Shown: positions 35,471 to 50,410 of the stretch, in pieces
Numbering within the stretch: the first letter of the stretch is position 1
Layout of the letters: each line of letters starts with the position of its first letter
Assembly: GCF_013282805.1 (NCBI RefSeq)
Contig: NZ_CP054038.1
Coordinates: forward strand, 2,294,001-2,358,000
Origin: Microbacterium hominis
GTDB lineage: Bacteria; Actinomycetota; Actinomycetes; Actinomycetales; Microbacteriaceae
DNA length: 64,000 nt
Direction: 5' to 3'
The notes under the pieces: model-generated
What the model saw: the letters and a program-made list of their open reading frames with translations, nothing else
The model's database searches: none
Told to the model about the DNA's origin: nothing
Position numbers and translations under genes: made by a program

Positions 35471-36870
35471 CAGTCGGTCGTCTCCGACGTGTCCGCGTCG
35501 TCGCCGGCGACATCGGCGATCGGGATGCCGCCGGTGGAGGTCTCCGTGATCACCTCGTCGTCGAGCTCGATCTCCTCGATCTCCTCCACGACGACCGTCT
35601 CGAGGTCGTCGAGTCCGCTCGCGTCGTCGAGCGCCTCGGCGGCGATCACGGCGCGGCGGGCCCACTCGTCGGCCTCGTCGACGCGTCCCAGCTCTTCGAG
35701 CACGGCGGCACGCGCGCCGAACAGCGCGGGGCTCCATTCGAAGGCGCGATCCGGATCGAGCTCGGGGATGTCGAGCTCGAGAAGCGCACGGTCCGGCTGA
35801 TCGAGATCGAGGCGCGCGCCCGACATGGCGATGGCCAGCTCCACACGCACGGCGGTGGGGAGGGCCGCACGGTCGACGTCGCGCCCGACCTCGAGGGCGC
35901 GATCGGGGCGGCCGACGCCGCGCTCGCTGTCGACCATCAGCGCGATCTGGTCATCACGGCCGGAGATTCGGCGGTACGTCCGCAGTTCCCGCAGAGCGAG
36001 GGCGAAGTCGCCGGTCGCGTACGCGGTGATCGCCAGGGTTTCGCGCACGACCGCGATGCGGCCTGCTCGGCGCGACGCGGAGATCGCGTGCTGGTGGGCG
36101 AGCGCCGGGTCTTCGTCGATCAGCTGCGCGGCCATCGCGAGGTGTCGCGCGACGGCGTCGGCGTTCTCCTTGCTGAGGGTCTTCAGCTCGTTGCGCGCAC
36201 TCGGGTGCAGGTCGCGCGCGGTGACCTCTTCGGGGATCACCGGGTCGTCGTGGCGCGCGCGCACCGGACGGATCTCGCCTTCGCGCATCGCGCGGTCGGG
36301 CCGGTCGGCCCCGCCGCGCGTCGGGCGCGGCGACCGCGACGAGAATCCGTCGCGCTTCTCATAGGGTTTGCGGTCACCATCGCGCTTCGCGTAGGAACGC
36401 TGTTCACCGTCACGCTTCTGGTACGGCTTCTTGTCGCCGTCGCGCTTCTCGTACGGGCGCTGCTCACCATCGCGCTTCTGATACGGGCGCCGCTCACCAT
36501 CGCGCTTCGCGTACGGCTTCCGGTCACCATCGCGCTTCGCGTAGGAACGCTGTTCACCGTCACGCTTCTGGTACGGCTTCTTGTCGCCGTCGAGCTTCTC
36601 GTACGGGCGCTGCTCACCATCGCGCTTCTGGTAGGGCTTCCGGTCACCATCGCGCTTGGCGTAGGGACGCTGGTCGCCGTCACGCTTCACGTACGAGCGC
36701 TGCTCACCATCACGCTTCTGATACGGCTTCTTGTCGCCATCACGCTTCTGATAGGGCTTCTTGTCCCCGTCGCGCTTCACGTAGGGGCGCTTCTCTGCGT
36801 CGCGAGGAGGACGTCGATCCGTACGCCGACCGTCGCCCTGTCGCTCCGTGCGCGGCTCGTCGTCTGCCAT
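35470..36870 (-). CDS. Repeat protein: (RPYxKRDGxx)15 plus TPR-like C-terminus
   Basis: 466 residues. Residues 28-176 are fifteen near-perfect 10-residue repeats of the form [RK][PS]Y-x-KRDG-[DE]-x, highly charged and presumably disordered, alternating GDK/GDR and GEQ/GER. Residues ~205-420 are helical, with paired-helix patterns like TPR (ALALRELRTYRRISGRDDQ, AVLEELGRVDEADEWARRAVI). A very acidic tail ends the protein. A positively charged disordered region before a scaffold domain suggests RNA or ribosome binding, but this is inference. GGGGAGG precedes ATG 36870. Confidence 0.85.
   Translation of the reverse strand: MADDEPRTERQGDGRRTDRRPPRDAEKRPYVKRDGDKKPYQKRDGDKKPYQKRDGEQRSYVKRDGDQRPYAKRDGDRKPYQKRDGEQRPYEKLDGDKKPYQKRDGEQRSYAKRDGDRKPYAKRDGERRPYQKRDGEQRPYEKRDGDKKPYQKRDGEQRSYAKRDGDRKPYEKRDGFSSRSPRPTRGGADRPDRAMREGEIRPVRARHDDPVIPEEVTARDLHPSARNELKTLSKENADAVARHLAMAAQLIDEDPALAHQHAISASRRAGRIAVVRETLAITAYATGDFALALRELRTYRRISGRDDQIALMVDSERGVGRPDRALEVGRDVDRAALPTAVRVELAIAMSGARLDLDQPDRALLELDIPELDPDRAFEWSPALFGARAAVLEELGRVDEADEWARRAVIAAEALDDASGLDDLETVVVEEIEEIELDDEVITETSTGGIPIADVAGDDADTSETTD
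36343..36789 (-). repeat. 30-bp coding tandem repeats with a 150-bp higher order
   Basis: Fifteen 30-bp units inside the repeat gene. Blocks of five units recur: the sequence around 36381-36480 reappears almost unchanged 150 bp later (36531-36630). Units differ mainly at third positions and at the Q/E/A/V position. Confidence 0.85.
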
Positions 36871-36918
36871 GTCTCGATCCTCCCCGTTCGCGATCAGTCT
36901 GACAATCGCTGTTAACGC

Positions 36919-36950
36919 GAAATGGCCACCCTGCGTTGGGTGGCCATTTC
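36919..36950. terminator. rrn operon terminator
   Basis: GAAATGGCCACCC (36919-36931), a 6-nt loop, and GGGTGGCCATTTC (36938-36950) pair over 13 bp just beyond the 5S gene on the minus strand. The U run is weak. Confidence 0.8.
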
Positions 36951-36961
36951 GGTAATGGAAG

Positions 36962-37078
36962 TCCGGCGGTGTCCTACTCTCCCACAGGGTCCCCCCTGCA
37001 GTACCATCGGCGCTGAGAGGCTTAGCTTCCGGGTTCGGGATGGGACCGGGCGTTTCCCTCTCGCTATGGCCGCCGAAA
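36962..37078 (-). rRNA. rrf: 5S ribosomal RNA
   Basis: About 117 nt. The reverse complement begins TTTCGGCGGCCATAGCG and contains CCCGGTCCCATCCCGAACC and GGAAGCTAAGCC, universal 5S landmarks, and ends in GGACACCGCCGG pairing with the start. Ends are set by the terminal stem. Confidence 0.95.
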
Positions 37079-37155
37079 CACTATTGATGTTTCCGGTGTG
37101 CAATAACAAAAGATGTTGTTGTTGCGGTGTCCCGACCGTACATCGGGAACCACTC

Positions 37156-42445
<5,290 letters not shown>

Positions 42446-42517
42446 AGTTCTCAAGGATCGGACACACCTGCAGACCAACCACCAACCGGCAGCCGCTCCC
42501 CGCAGGGCAACTTCACA

Positions 42518-42545
42518 ATCTTATCCGCCTCAGGCCGTCTGTCAA
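42518..42545 (-). promoter_or_regulatory. rrn operon promoter
   Basis: On the minus strand TTGACA (42545-42540), a 16-nt spacer, and TAAGAT (42523-42518): a near-consensus sigma-70-type promoter about 260 nt before 16S, the strongest promoter in the window. Confidence 0.8.
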
Positions 42546-42843
42546 ATCGACGCACCCGGACCAGCTGGTCCGAGGAGACGCGATGACCGCGGTCCCTGGG
42601 GAGGACAACCCATTCATGGTAGACCACACAGACGCGAGTCCGCCAGGTCTTCTATGAGTGGGAGGTGTTCGGCACTTGAGGGGGCGGGGCTCTGCCTCAC
42701 CGCTCTCCCTTTGGGGCGAACAAGAAAGACATTACGCGTGATCGGGCGCACCGTCGAATCGAGGTGGCATCCCGGGCGTGTCGCGAGGTGTTCCCGGGGC
42801 GCGGGGACCCGCGCGGGTACTGGTCCGCCGGGCCGTCGCGCCG

Positions 42844-42879
42844 TAGTGTCCACGCATGGGCGAGACGAGAAGTCGATGA
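42844..42879 (+). promoter_or_regulatory. Promoter and 7-codon leader ORF before the CaiB-like gene
   Basis: TAGTGT (42844-42849) ends 6 nt before ATG 42856, which opens MGETRSR and closes with TGA 42877-42879, overlapping the ATG of the next gene (42876). This would be a leaderless minimal ORF coupled to the main gene. Spacing is good; function is inference. Confidence 0.3.
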
Positions 42880-44222
42880 CGCGCAGCGCCCGCGCGATGC
42901 TCGAGACGGTGTGGGCCGCCCTGGGTCGCGACCGCGCCGAGCTCGCGCTGGTGCATGGGCCGCGCCACCCGGTGCCTCTGTCCGCCGTCACCGACGTCGG
43001 TGCGCTCGCGTGGGCGAGTGTGGCGGCGGCGAGTCTCACTGCCGCCCGGCTCGCCGGTGCGGCCGCCGTCGACCTCGATCCCACCCGGGTGGCCATCGTC
43101 TACGGGTCGGAGCGCCACTTCCGTCTCGACGGCAGCCGGCCCGACGCCTTCGCGGCACTCTCGGGATTCTTCCGCACCTCCGACGGGTGGGTGCGCACGC
43201 ACGCGAACTACCCCTGGCACGCCCGCGCGCTGCGCGACGCGCTGGGCCTCGCCGACGACGCGAGCGCCGAGTCCGCCGCGCGTGCGTTCTCCGCGGCGGA
43301 CGCCGTGAAGCTGTCACGCACCGTGTCGGATGCGGGCGGCATCTGCACCCCGGTGCTCGCCGAAGTCCCCGCGCACGACGCCGGCCTTCGCGCCGCGCCG
43401 ATCCTGCGCGTCGCCCGACTCGGAGGAGGGCCACCGGCGCCCCTCGCCCCGGCATCGCCGGCGCGCCCGCTCGAGGGGGTGCGCGTGCTCGACCTCACCC
43501 GCGTGATCGCCGGTCCGATCGCCACCCGCACGCTGGCCCTGCTCGGTGCCGATGTCCTGCGCATCGATCCGCCGGATCATCCCGAGATCGGATGGCAGCA
43601 CCTGGACACCGGACACGCGAAGCGCTCCTGCGTGCTCGACGCGCGCTCCCCCGCGTTCGACGCGCTGCTGCGCACCGCCGACGTCGTGGTGCTGGGCTAC
43701 CGGCCGGCGGGGATGGACCGCATCGGTCTCGCGCCGGAGACGCTCGCGCGCCGTCGCCCCGGCATCATCGTGGCCCGTCTGTCGGCGTGGGGCGCGGATG
43801 CCGCGGACCGCCGCGGGTTCGACAGCATCGTGCAGGCCGCCAGCGGCATCTCGTGGCTCGAGTCGCGCGACGGGGCGATCCCGGGCGCGCTCCCCGCCCA
43901 GGCGCTCGACCACAGCGCGGGCTACCTGCTCGCCGCCGCGGTCGTCTCCCTGATCGCCCGGCGCGCGCACGAAGGCGGTTCGTGGATCGCCGACACGTCG
44001 CTGCGCCGCGTGGCCGCCGAGCTGCTCCACCTGCCGCGCACCTCCGCGCCCGATCCCGGTGACGCTCCCGACCCGACCTCGCACCTGCAGCACTTCGTCG
44101 TCGATGGCCTCGCCCTCACCACCACGGCGCCCGCCCTGGCGTACGCGGGCGGGCCGACGACCTTCGCTCCCCCACGGCCCTGGGGGCAGGACGCCGCGGG
44201 CTGGGCCGACCGCAGCGCCTGA
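42876..44222 (+). CDS. CoA-transferase family III (CaiB/BaiF) protein
   Basis: 448 residues. The second half begins with RPLEGVRVLDLTRVIAGPIATRTLALLGADVLRIDPPDHPE, the family's N-terminal motif, including the position where the catalytic Asp follows later. The first ~210 residues are a degenerate copy or lid-like domain (SERHFRLDGSRPDAFAALSGFFRT). Such two-part proteins are annotated as CaiB-like in Actinobacteria. They transfer CoA between organic acids; the substrate is unknown. Start at ATG 42876 (MTRSARAM); upstream sequence to 42654 lacks coding character. Confidence 0.8.
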   Translation: MTRSARAMLETVWAALGRDRAELALVHGPRHPVPLSAVTDVGALAWASVAAASLTAARLAGAAAVDLDPTRVAIVYGSERHFRLDGSRPDAFAALSGFFRTSDGWVRTHANYPWHARALRDALGLADDASAESAARAFSAADAVKLSRTVSDAGGICTPVLAEVPAHDAGLRAAPILRVARLGGGPPAPLAPASPARPLEGVRVLDLTRVIAGPIATRTLALLGADVLRIDPPDHPEIGWQHLDTGHAKRSCVLDARSPAFDALLRTADVVVLGYRPAGMDRIGLAPETLARRRPGIIVARLSAWGADAADRRGFDSIVQAASGISWLESRDGAIPGALPAQALDHSAGYLLAAAVVSLIARRAHEGGSWIADTSLRRVAAELLHLPRTSAPDPGDAPDPTSHLQHFVVDGLALTTTAPALAYAGGPTTFAPPRPWGQDAAGWADRSA

Positions 44223-44232
44223 GCGGGGGCGA

Positions 44233-45060
44233 TCAGCGCTCAGCCGGCACTGTTCCGCGCGCGCGGGCGACCTGCACGCCGATGCACAGGGCGAGGGTGC
44301 CGAGACCCCACGCCGCGCACGCGGGCGGGAGCACACGATAGGCCAGATGGGCGACGGTGAACACGGCATCCAGCGGACCGAGCACGGCCAGTCCCCACAG
44401 CCACGCCGCGAGCAGGACGAGCGGAAGCGAGAGCCACCACGACCATCGTGCCCACGACGGCAGAAGGCACGGGAGGGATGCCGCGGGCCGGCGCCCACGC
44501 AGCCAGAGGATCGCCCACACCGCGATGATCGCGAGCCCCACGACGCTGGAGCCGTGCTGCAGCCACTTGTAGCCGAGCAGCGGGCCCCACTGCTCGTCGA
44601 GCAGCGGCAGGGCCTCGACCCCGGCGCGCCCTTCGTGGGTGAACAGGTCCCAGGCGATGTGGCTGACGACGCCGATGAGGAGGGATGCCACCAGCAGCGC
44701 CGCACCTGTCGCCGACCCGCGGCGCCTCCCGTCGGCGGATCCGTCGATCGACAGGGTCTCGCGTGCGGAGGCGGCGGCACCGGCATCCCATTGCTCGGGC
44801 AGCCGCCCCGCCAGCCACCGCGGCGCCAGCTCCCGCGCGGCCGGGCGCAGCACGCACCGCCAGACGAGCAGCAGCACGAGCGCGACCAGCACCGTCGCGG
44901 GCAGCCAGCCGAGGTCGTGCGTGCGCCCGTACGAGAGCGGGAGCCCGCGCACAAACAGGGGCAGATCCGGCGTCATCGCGCCCACGGCGATGGCCGCCGG
45001 CACGAGCGGCGTGCGCACGAACGGCAGCGCGACGACCGCGTGACTCGGCGTGAACGGCAC
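44233..45060 (-). CDS. DUF4184-family membrane protein
   Basis: 275 residues. The N-terminus MPFTPSHAVVALPFVR ... GAMTPDLPLF is the DUF4184 signature (His and Asp as in zinc- or metal-dependent membrane hydrolases), followed by SHIAWDLFTHEGR with conserved His/Asp and about six membrane helices. The function is not established; the pattern resembles membrane metal-dependent hydrolases (YdjM/LexA-independent). GTG start at 45060. It is convergent with the CaiB-like gene, 10 nt apart. Confidence 0.8.
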   Translation of the reverse strand: MPFTPSHAVVALPFVRTPLVPAAIAVGAMTPDLPLFVRGLPLSYGRTHDLGWLPATVLVALVLLLVWRCVLRPAARELAPRWLAGRLPEQWDAGAAASARETLSIDGSADGRRRGSATGAALLVASLLIGVVSHIAWDLFTHEGRAGVEALPLLDEQWGPLLGYKWLQHGSSVVGLAIIAVWAILWLRGRRPAASLPCLLPSWARWSWWLSLPLVLLAAWLWGLAVLGPLDAVFTVAHLAYRVLPPACAAWGLGTLALCIGVQVARARGTVPAER

Positions 45061-45075
45061 GCTCTGCCCGCGCGC

Positions 45076-46383
45076 TCAGCGACCGGTGACGAAGACGCCG
45101 GCGAGGGTCTTCTTGCCGCGGCGCAGCACCGACACACCCCCGGGGAGCGACCCCGAGACGACGGTCGCCTCGTCGCCGACCTTCACGCCGTCGAGCGAGA
45201 CGCCGCCCTGGGCGATCGCCCGGCGGCCCTCCGACAGGCTCGACACGAGGCCCGTGTCGACGAGCGCCGGAAGGATGCCGGTGCCGGCGGGAACCGTCGC
45301 GTGCGGAAGCTCCTCGAGCGCGTGACGCAGGGTCTCCGCGTCGAGCGCGGACAGATCGCCCTGTCCGAACAGCGCCTCCGAAGCGGCGATGACCGCCTCC
45401 GTCGCCGCCGCGCCGTGCACGAACGCGGTCACCTCCAGAGCCAGGCGCTTCTGCGCCTCGCGGCGGAAGGGCTCCGCTGCCACGCGCCGCTCGTACTCCT
45501 CGATCTCGTCGCGCGTGAGGAACGTGAAGACCTTCAGGCGCGATATCACGTCGCTGTCGTCGGTGTTGAGCCAGAACTGGTACATGCGGTACGGGCTGCA
45601 CATCGCGGCATCCAGCCAGATCGCATTGCCCTCGCTCTTGCCGAACTTGGTGCCGTCGCTGTTGGTGATCAGCGGCGTGCCGATCGCGTGCACCGAGACG
45701 CCCTCGACGCGATGGATGAGATCCGTGCCGCTGGTGAGGTTGCCCCACTGGTCGGACCCGCCCGTCTGCAGCACACAGTCGTACTGGCGGTACAGCTCGA
45801 GGTAGTCCATGCCCTGCAGGATCTGGTAGCTGAACTCGGTGTAGCTGATGCCCGCCTCCGAGTTGAGGCGCGCGGCGACGGCGTCCTTCTTCAGCATCGT
45901 TCCGACGCGGTAGTGCTTGCCGATCTCGCGGAGGAAGTCGATGGCGCTCATCGGCGCCGTCCAGTCGAGGTTGTTGACGATGCGCGCCGCGTTCTCGCCC
46001 TCGAAGCTCAGGAACCGCTCGACCTGCGAGCGGAGGTACCCCACCCACTCGGCGACCGTCTCGCGCGTGTTGAGGGTGCGCTCGGCCGACGGGCGGGGGT
46101 CGCCCACGAGGCCCGTCGACCCGCCGACGAGTCCGAGGGGCTTGTGCCCGGCCAGCTGCATGCGGCGCATCGTCAGCAGCTGCACGAGGTTGCCCAGGTG
46201 CAGGCTCGGCGCGGTCGGATCGAAGCCGCAGTAGTACGTGATCGGGCCGCCGGAGAGAAGGGCGCGCAGCGCCTCCTGATCGGTGGACACATGCACGAGG
46301 CCGCGCCAGACCAGCTCGTCCCAGACGTTCTCGAACGACGGGTCGTTGGCGGGGGCGGTCGTGCTCACGACGGCGGTAGACAC
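45076..46383 (-). CDS. tyrS: Tyrosyl-tRNA synthetase
   Basis: 435 residues. The class I HIGH-type motif is PSLHLGNL, and the KMSKS-type loop is TKFGKSEGNAIWLD. TGGSDQWGNLTSG is the tyrosine-pocket signature. A C-terminal S4 domain (EGRRAIAQGGVSLDGVKV) binds tRNA. GTG start at 46383; TAGCCT (46396-46391) ends 7 nt before it, so the message is probably leaderless. No T-box is seen. Confidence 0.97.
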   Translation of the reverse strand: MSTAVVSTTAPANDPSFENVWDELVWRGLVHVSTDQEALRALLSGGPITYYCGFDPTAPSLHLGNLVQLLTMRRMQLAGHKPLGLVGGSTGLVGDPRPSAERTLNTRETVAEWVGYLRSQVERFLSFEGENAARIVNNLDWTAPMSAIDFLREIGKHYRVGTMLKKDAVAARLNSEAGISYTEFSYQILQGMDYLELYRQYDCVLQTGGSDQWGNLTSGTDLIHRVEGVSVHAIGTPLITNSDGTKFGKSEGNAIWLDAAMCSPYRMYQFWLNTDDSDVISRLKVFTFLTRDEIEEYERRVAAEPFRREAQKRLALEVTAFVHGAAATEAVIAASEALFGQGDLSALDAETLRHALEELPHATVPAGTGILPALVDTGLVSSLSEGRRAIAQGGVSLDGVKVGDEATVVSGSLPGGVSVLRRGKKTLAGVFVTGR

Positions 46384-46390
46384 GCGTGCC

Positions 46391-46396
46391 AGGCTA
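46391..46396 (-). promoter_or_regulatory. -10 box of tyrS (leaderless promoter)
   Basis: TAGCCT on the minus strand, 7 nt before GTG 46383. Confidence 0.45.
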
Positions 46397-46494
46397 TCAG
46401 CGGGTGGATGCCACGGGTCGCGATCCCCCTTTCGGGTATACAGCTTCTGAGCTAAACTCTTGGTACATCAGTCCACAGACTCAAGGCACTCCTC

Positions 46495-47118
46495 ATGTTC
46501 GTCATCACCACGGATCAGCGCGGCAGCCGTCGCGGCACCGACCTCGTGCCCCAGGGCATCGCCGCGATCAGGCGCGCCGGTGCGCCCGCGATCGCCCTCG
46601 CCCCCGAGCGCACCGCCGGCGACGAGGTGCAGGTCGCGCTGACAGACGCCGCGGCGGTGCTCGCGACCGTGCTGGACCTGACCCGCGCGGGCACCTGGAG
46701 CGTCGGGGTGGGCGTCGGCGAGATCGAGACGCCCCTCCCCGACAACGTGCGGGCCGGCCGCGGATCGGCGTTCGTGCGCGCCCGGTCCGCCGTCGAGCAG
46801 GCCAAGCGCGCTCCGGGCCGGATCGCGCTCGTGGGCGCCGACGGCGACGAGGCACCCGACGCCGAGGCGCTCGTGCGCACCCTCGTCGACATCCGCGACC
46901 GGCGCACCGCCGAGGGGTGGGAGGTGTACGACCTCCTCGCGACCGGCCGATCGCAGCGCGACGCCGCCGAGGAGCTCGCGATCAGCGAGTCGGCCGTCAG
47001 CCTGCGCGCGAAGGCCGCCGCGCTGCGGGTCGAGGAGGCCGCCGTGCCCGCGCTCGTCCGGCTGCTCGAACGCGCCGATGTCGCGTCAGGAGCGCGTCGC
47101 ACCCCTCTGCCAGACTGA
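46495..47118 (+). CDS. SatD-like regulator with C-terminal HTH
   Basis: 207 residues. The N-terminal FVITTDQRGSRRGTDLVPQG resembles the start of SatD-family proteins. Residues ~140-180 (GRSQRDAAEELAISESAVSLRAKAAALR) are a sigma-like helix-turn-helix. It probably binds DNA; its effector is unknown. TAAACT (46453-46458) is a possible -10. The next gene starts 5 nt after its stop, and a SatD-membrane protein pair is common in Actinobacteria. Confidence 0.6.
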   Translation: MFVITTDQRGSRRGTDLVPQGIAAIRRAGAPAIALAPERTAGDEVQVALTDAAAVLATVLDLTRAGTWSVGVGVGEIETPLPDNVRAGRGSAFVRARSAVEQAKRAPGRIALVGADGDEAPDAEALVRTLVDIRDRRTAEGWEVYDLLATGRSQRDAAEELAISESAVSLRAKAAALRVEEAAVPALVRLLERADVASGARRTPLPD

Positions 47119-47122
47119 CCGC

Positions 47123-47716
47123 ATGGTCCTCCCCGACGCCCTGCTGATCGCCGCGCTGTCGATCTTCCTGTTCCTCACGCTGTGCGGCGTGCTCGTGCTC
47201 GTCATCGTGAGTCTGCGCAAGCCCGCCACCGTGCCGCTCGCCGTCGCGAGCGGGCTGATCGTGCTGTGCGCGCTCGTGCTGAGCGTCTTCCCCCTGAACG
47301 TGCCGACCATCGTGGGGCTCATGCTCGCGCTGCTGGGTGCGGCGGCCGCGATCCTCGGCGGCGACCCGGTGACGCGGCGCGTGCTCGACATCGCCACGCA
47401 CGGCCGGGTGGCCGACGGCGAGAACGGGGGCATCCTGCTGCGGGCGCCGGCGCCCCCGGGCGCGACCACCGCCGCCCCGGTGCGCGAGGTGCTGCGCGGC
47501 GGCGTCACGATCGGCTATCTCGAGCGCATCGGCGTGACCCTCGCGGTGATCGCGGGCTTCCCCGAGGCGATCGCCGTCGTCGTCGCAGTGAAGAGCGTCG
47601 GCCGCTTCTCGGAACTGGCCGCCGCCGAAGCACGGGAGCGCTTCATCATCGGCACCCTCGCGAGCCTCCTGTGGGCGTCGGTCGCCTCCGGAGTCGTGCG
47701 GCTCGCCATCGTCTGA
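47123..47716 (+). CDS. Membrane protein paired with the SatD-like gene
   Basis: 197 residues with about five hydrophobic helices (residues ~8-30, 35-55, 60-80, 130-155, 175-196) and a cytoplasmic Gly/Ala/Pro-rich loop (APAPPGATTAAPVREV). The central GYLERIGVTLAVIAGFPEAIA helix pair is conserved-looking. I recognise no enzymatic motif. It lies 5 nt after the SatD-like gene and is likely its partner. CAGACT ends 6 nt before ATG 47123, a possible leaderless start. Confidence 0.6.
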   Translation: MVLPDALLIAALSIFLFLTLCGVLVLVIVSLRKPATVPLAVASGLIVLCALVLSVFPLNVPTIVGLMLALLGAAAAILGGDPVTRRVLDIATHGRVADGENGGILLRAPAPPGATTAAPVREVLRGGVTIGYLERIGVTLAVIAGFPEAIAVVVAVKSVGRFSELAAAEARERFIIGTLASLLWASVASGVVRLAIV

Positions 47717-47738
47717 CAGCCGAAGCCCTTCACGCGCC

Positions 47739-47761
47739 CGACCGCGCCGACCGGGCGGTCG
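47739..47761. terminator. Candidate terminator between convergent genes
   Basis: CGACCGC (47739-47745) and GCGGTCG (47755-47761) form a short GC-rich hairpin in the 55-nt gap between the membrane protein and argH. There is no T run, so Rho-independent action is uncertain. Confidence 0.3.
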
Positions 47762-47771
47762 CGCCGGGTCG

Positions 47772-49214
<1,443 letters not shown>

Positions 49215-49231
49215 CCCAGCAGTGCCGCCCG

Positions 49232-50410
49232 TCACGGTGCGATGTCGATGCGGTCCTCGCGCACCAGGCCCTTCGCCGTGCGATCGACGAGCCACTCCAC
49301 CGGCCCGCGGCCGACCAGGAGCGCCCACGCGGTGCATCCCACGATCGTCCACAGCACGAACGGCCCGAGGGGATCGAGGTCGCGGAATCCGCCGAGATCG
49401 GTCGCATCCCCGAGCACGATCGACGCCGCGATCCCCCACCCGATGATCTGCGCGGTGTAGGCGGTCAGCGGCATCGCCCCGACGGCACGCAGGGGCAGCA
49501 CCGCCCAGCGCACCGGCGTGCGGCACACGAGGAGGCAAGCCGCGATCACCGCGATCGCGAATCCGCCGGATCCCAGCACCTCCAGGATCCCCGTCGAGTG
49601 GGGTTCGGCCGTCCACACCTGGTCCCACAGATCGGGAGTGGATGCCGCGCTCGTCGCACGCCCCGCGGCGGCGTCGCCTGCCCCGGGCGGGTGGGCAGCG
49701 GCATCCAGCCCGAACCCGAGAGCGCAGACGCCCGCGCCGGCGAGCAGCGCGCCGGTCTGCACGCGCAGGCGGCGCACATCGAGACGGGACAGCCCCAGGC
49801 CAGCGATGAGGAAGGCGATCCACGTGGTGAACGGGTAGTGGTAGCCCAGCAGCAGCGAGACGTCGCTGCCGGTCGGACGCGACCAGAACGGCTGGGCGTC
49901 GATGAGCGCCTGCACCCACGGCATCACCAGGGCGATGACCGCCGCCGAGGGCAGCAGCACGCGCGCGGGGAGCGCGAGCAGCGGGAGGGCGAGGAGGAAC
50001 AGGATCGCGTACGCGGGAAGGATGACGAACACCGGTACCCCGGTGAAGGTGAGCGCGACGCCGAGGACCCACAGGAACAGGGCGCGCACGGCCAGGCGTC
50101 CGCGCGCGATGCCGAGTGCCGCCCCGGCGAGGGGCCGCGCACCGCCGGTGGCGAGTCCGATCGACACGCCCGCGAGCGTGGCGAAGAGGATCGACGAATT
50201 GCCGTCGACCACCGCGATCCAGGTCGCCGGCGCGCTCCACGTGAACGGGGCGTCGATCCGCAGCAGGTGCGCCGCGAACATGCCGAACACGGCGAGCGAC
50301 CGCGCGAGGTCCACGCCGGCGACCCGGCCGGGCCCGGTCAGGCGTCGCCACGCGCGCGCCAGGTGGGAGCGCGCGGCGGGAGGCTCGGTCAGTCCTGCCG
50401 CAGCAGCCAC
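49232..50410 (-). CDS. DUF418/HGSNAT-like multi-pass membrane protein
   Basis: 392 residues with about ten membrane helices. RVAGVDLARSLAVFGMFAAHLL is the usual first helix of the acyltransferase-3/HGSNAT-DUF418 group, and RAVGAMPLTAYTAQIIGWG near the C-terminus is the DUF418-type motif. Members move acyl groups across the membrane onto sugars or are of unknown role. The GTG start 50410 lies 22 nt inside argF, so the gene is translated from the arg operon message. An odd position between argF and argH. Confidence 0.7.
   Translation of the reverse strand: MAAAAGLTEPPAARSHLARAWRRLTGPGRVAGVDLARSLAVFGMFAAHLLRIDAPFTWSAPATWIAVVDGNSSILFATLAGVSIGLATGGARPLAGAALGIARGRLAVRALFLWVLGVALTFTGVPVFVILPAYAILFLLALPLLALPARVLLPSAAVIALVMPWVQALIDAQPFWSRPTGSDVSLLLGYHYPFTTWIAFLIAGLGLSRLDVRRLRVQTGALLAGAGVCALGFGLDAAAHPPGAGDAAAGRATSAASTPDLWDQVWTAEPHSTGILEVLGSGGFAIAVIAACLLVCRTPVRWAVLPLRAVGAMPLTAYTAQIIGWGIAASIVLGDATDLGGFRDLDPLGPFVLWTIVGCTAWALLVGRGPVEWLVDRTAKGLVREDRIDIAP

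Noticed and set aside
36343..36789. CRISPR-like array
   Set aside because: The 30-bp units are contiguous, coding and without spacers.
44059..46455. Plus-strand ORF of 798 codons
   Set aside because: It spans antisense of the DUF4184 gene and tyrS and is Arg/Ala/His-rich, as expected for high-GC shadows.
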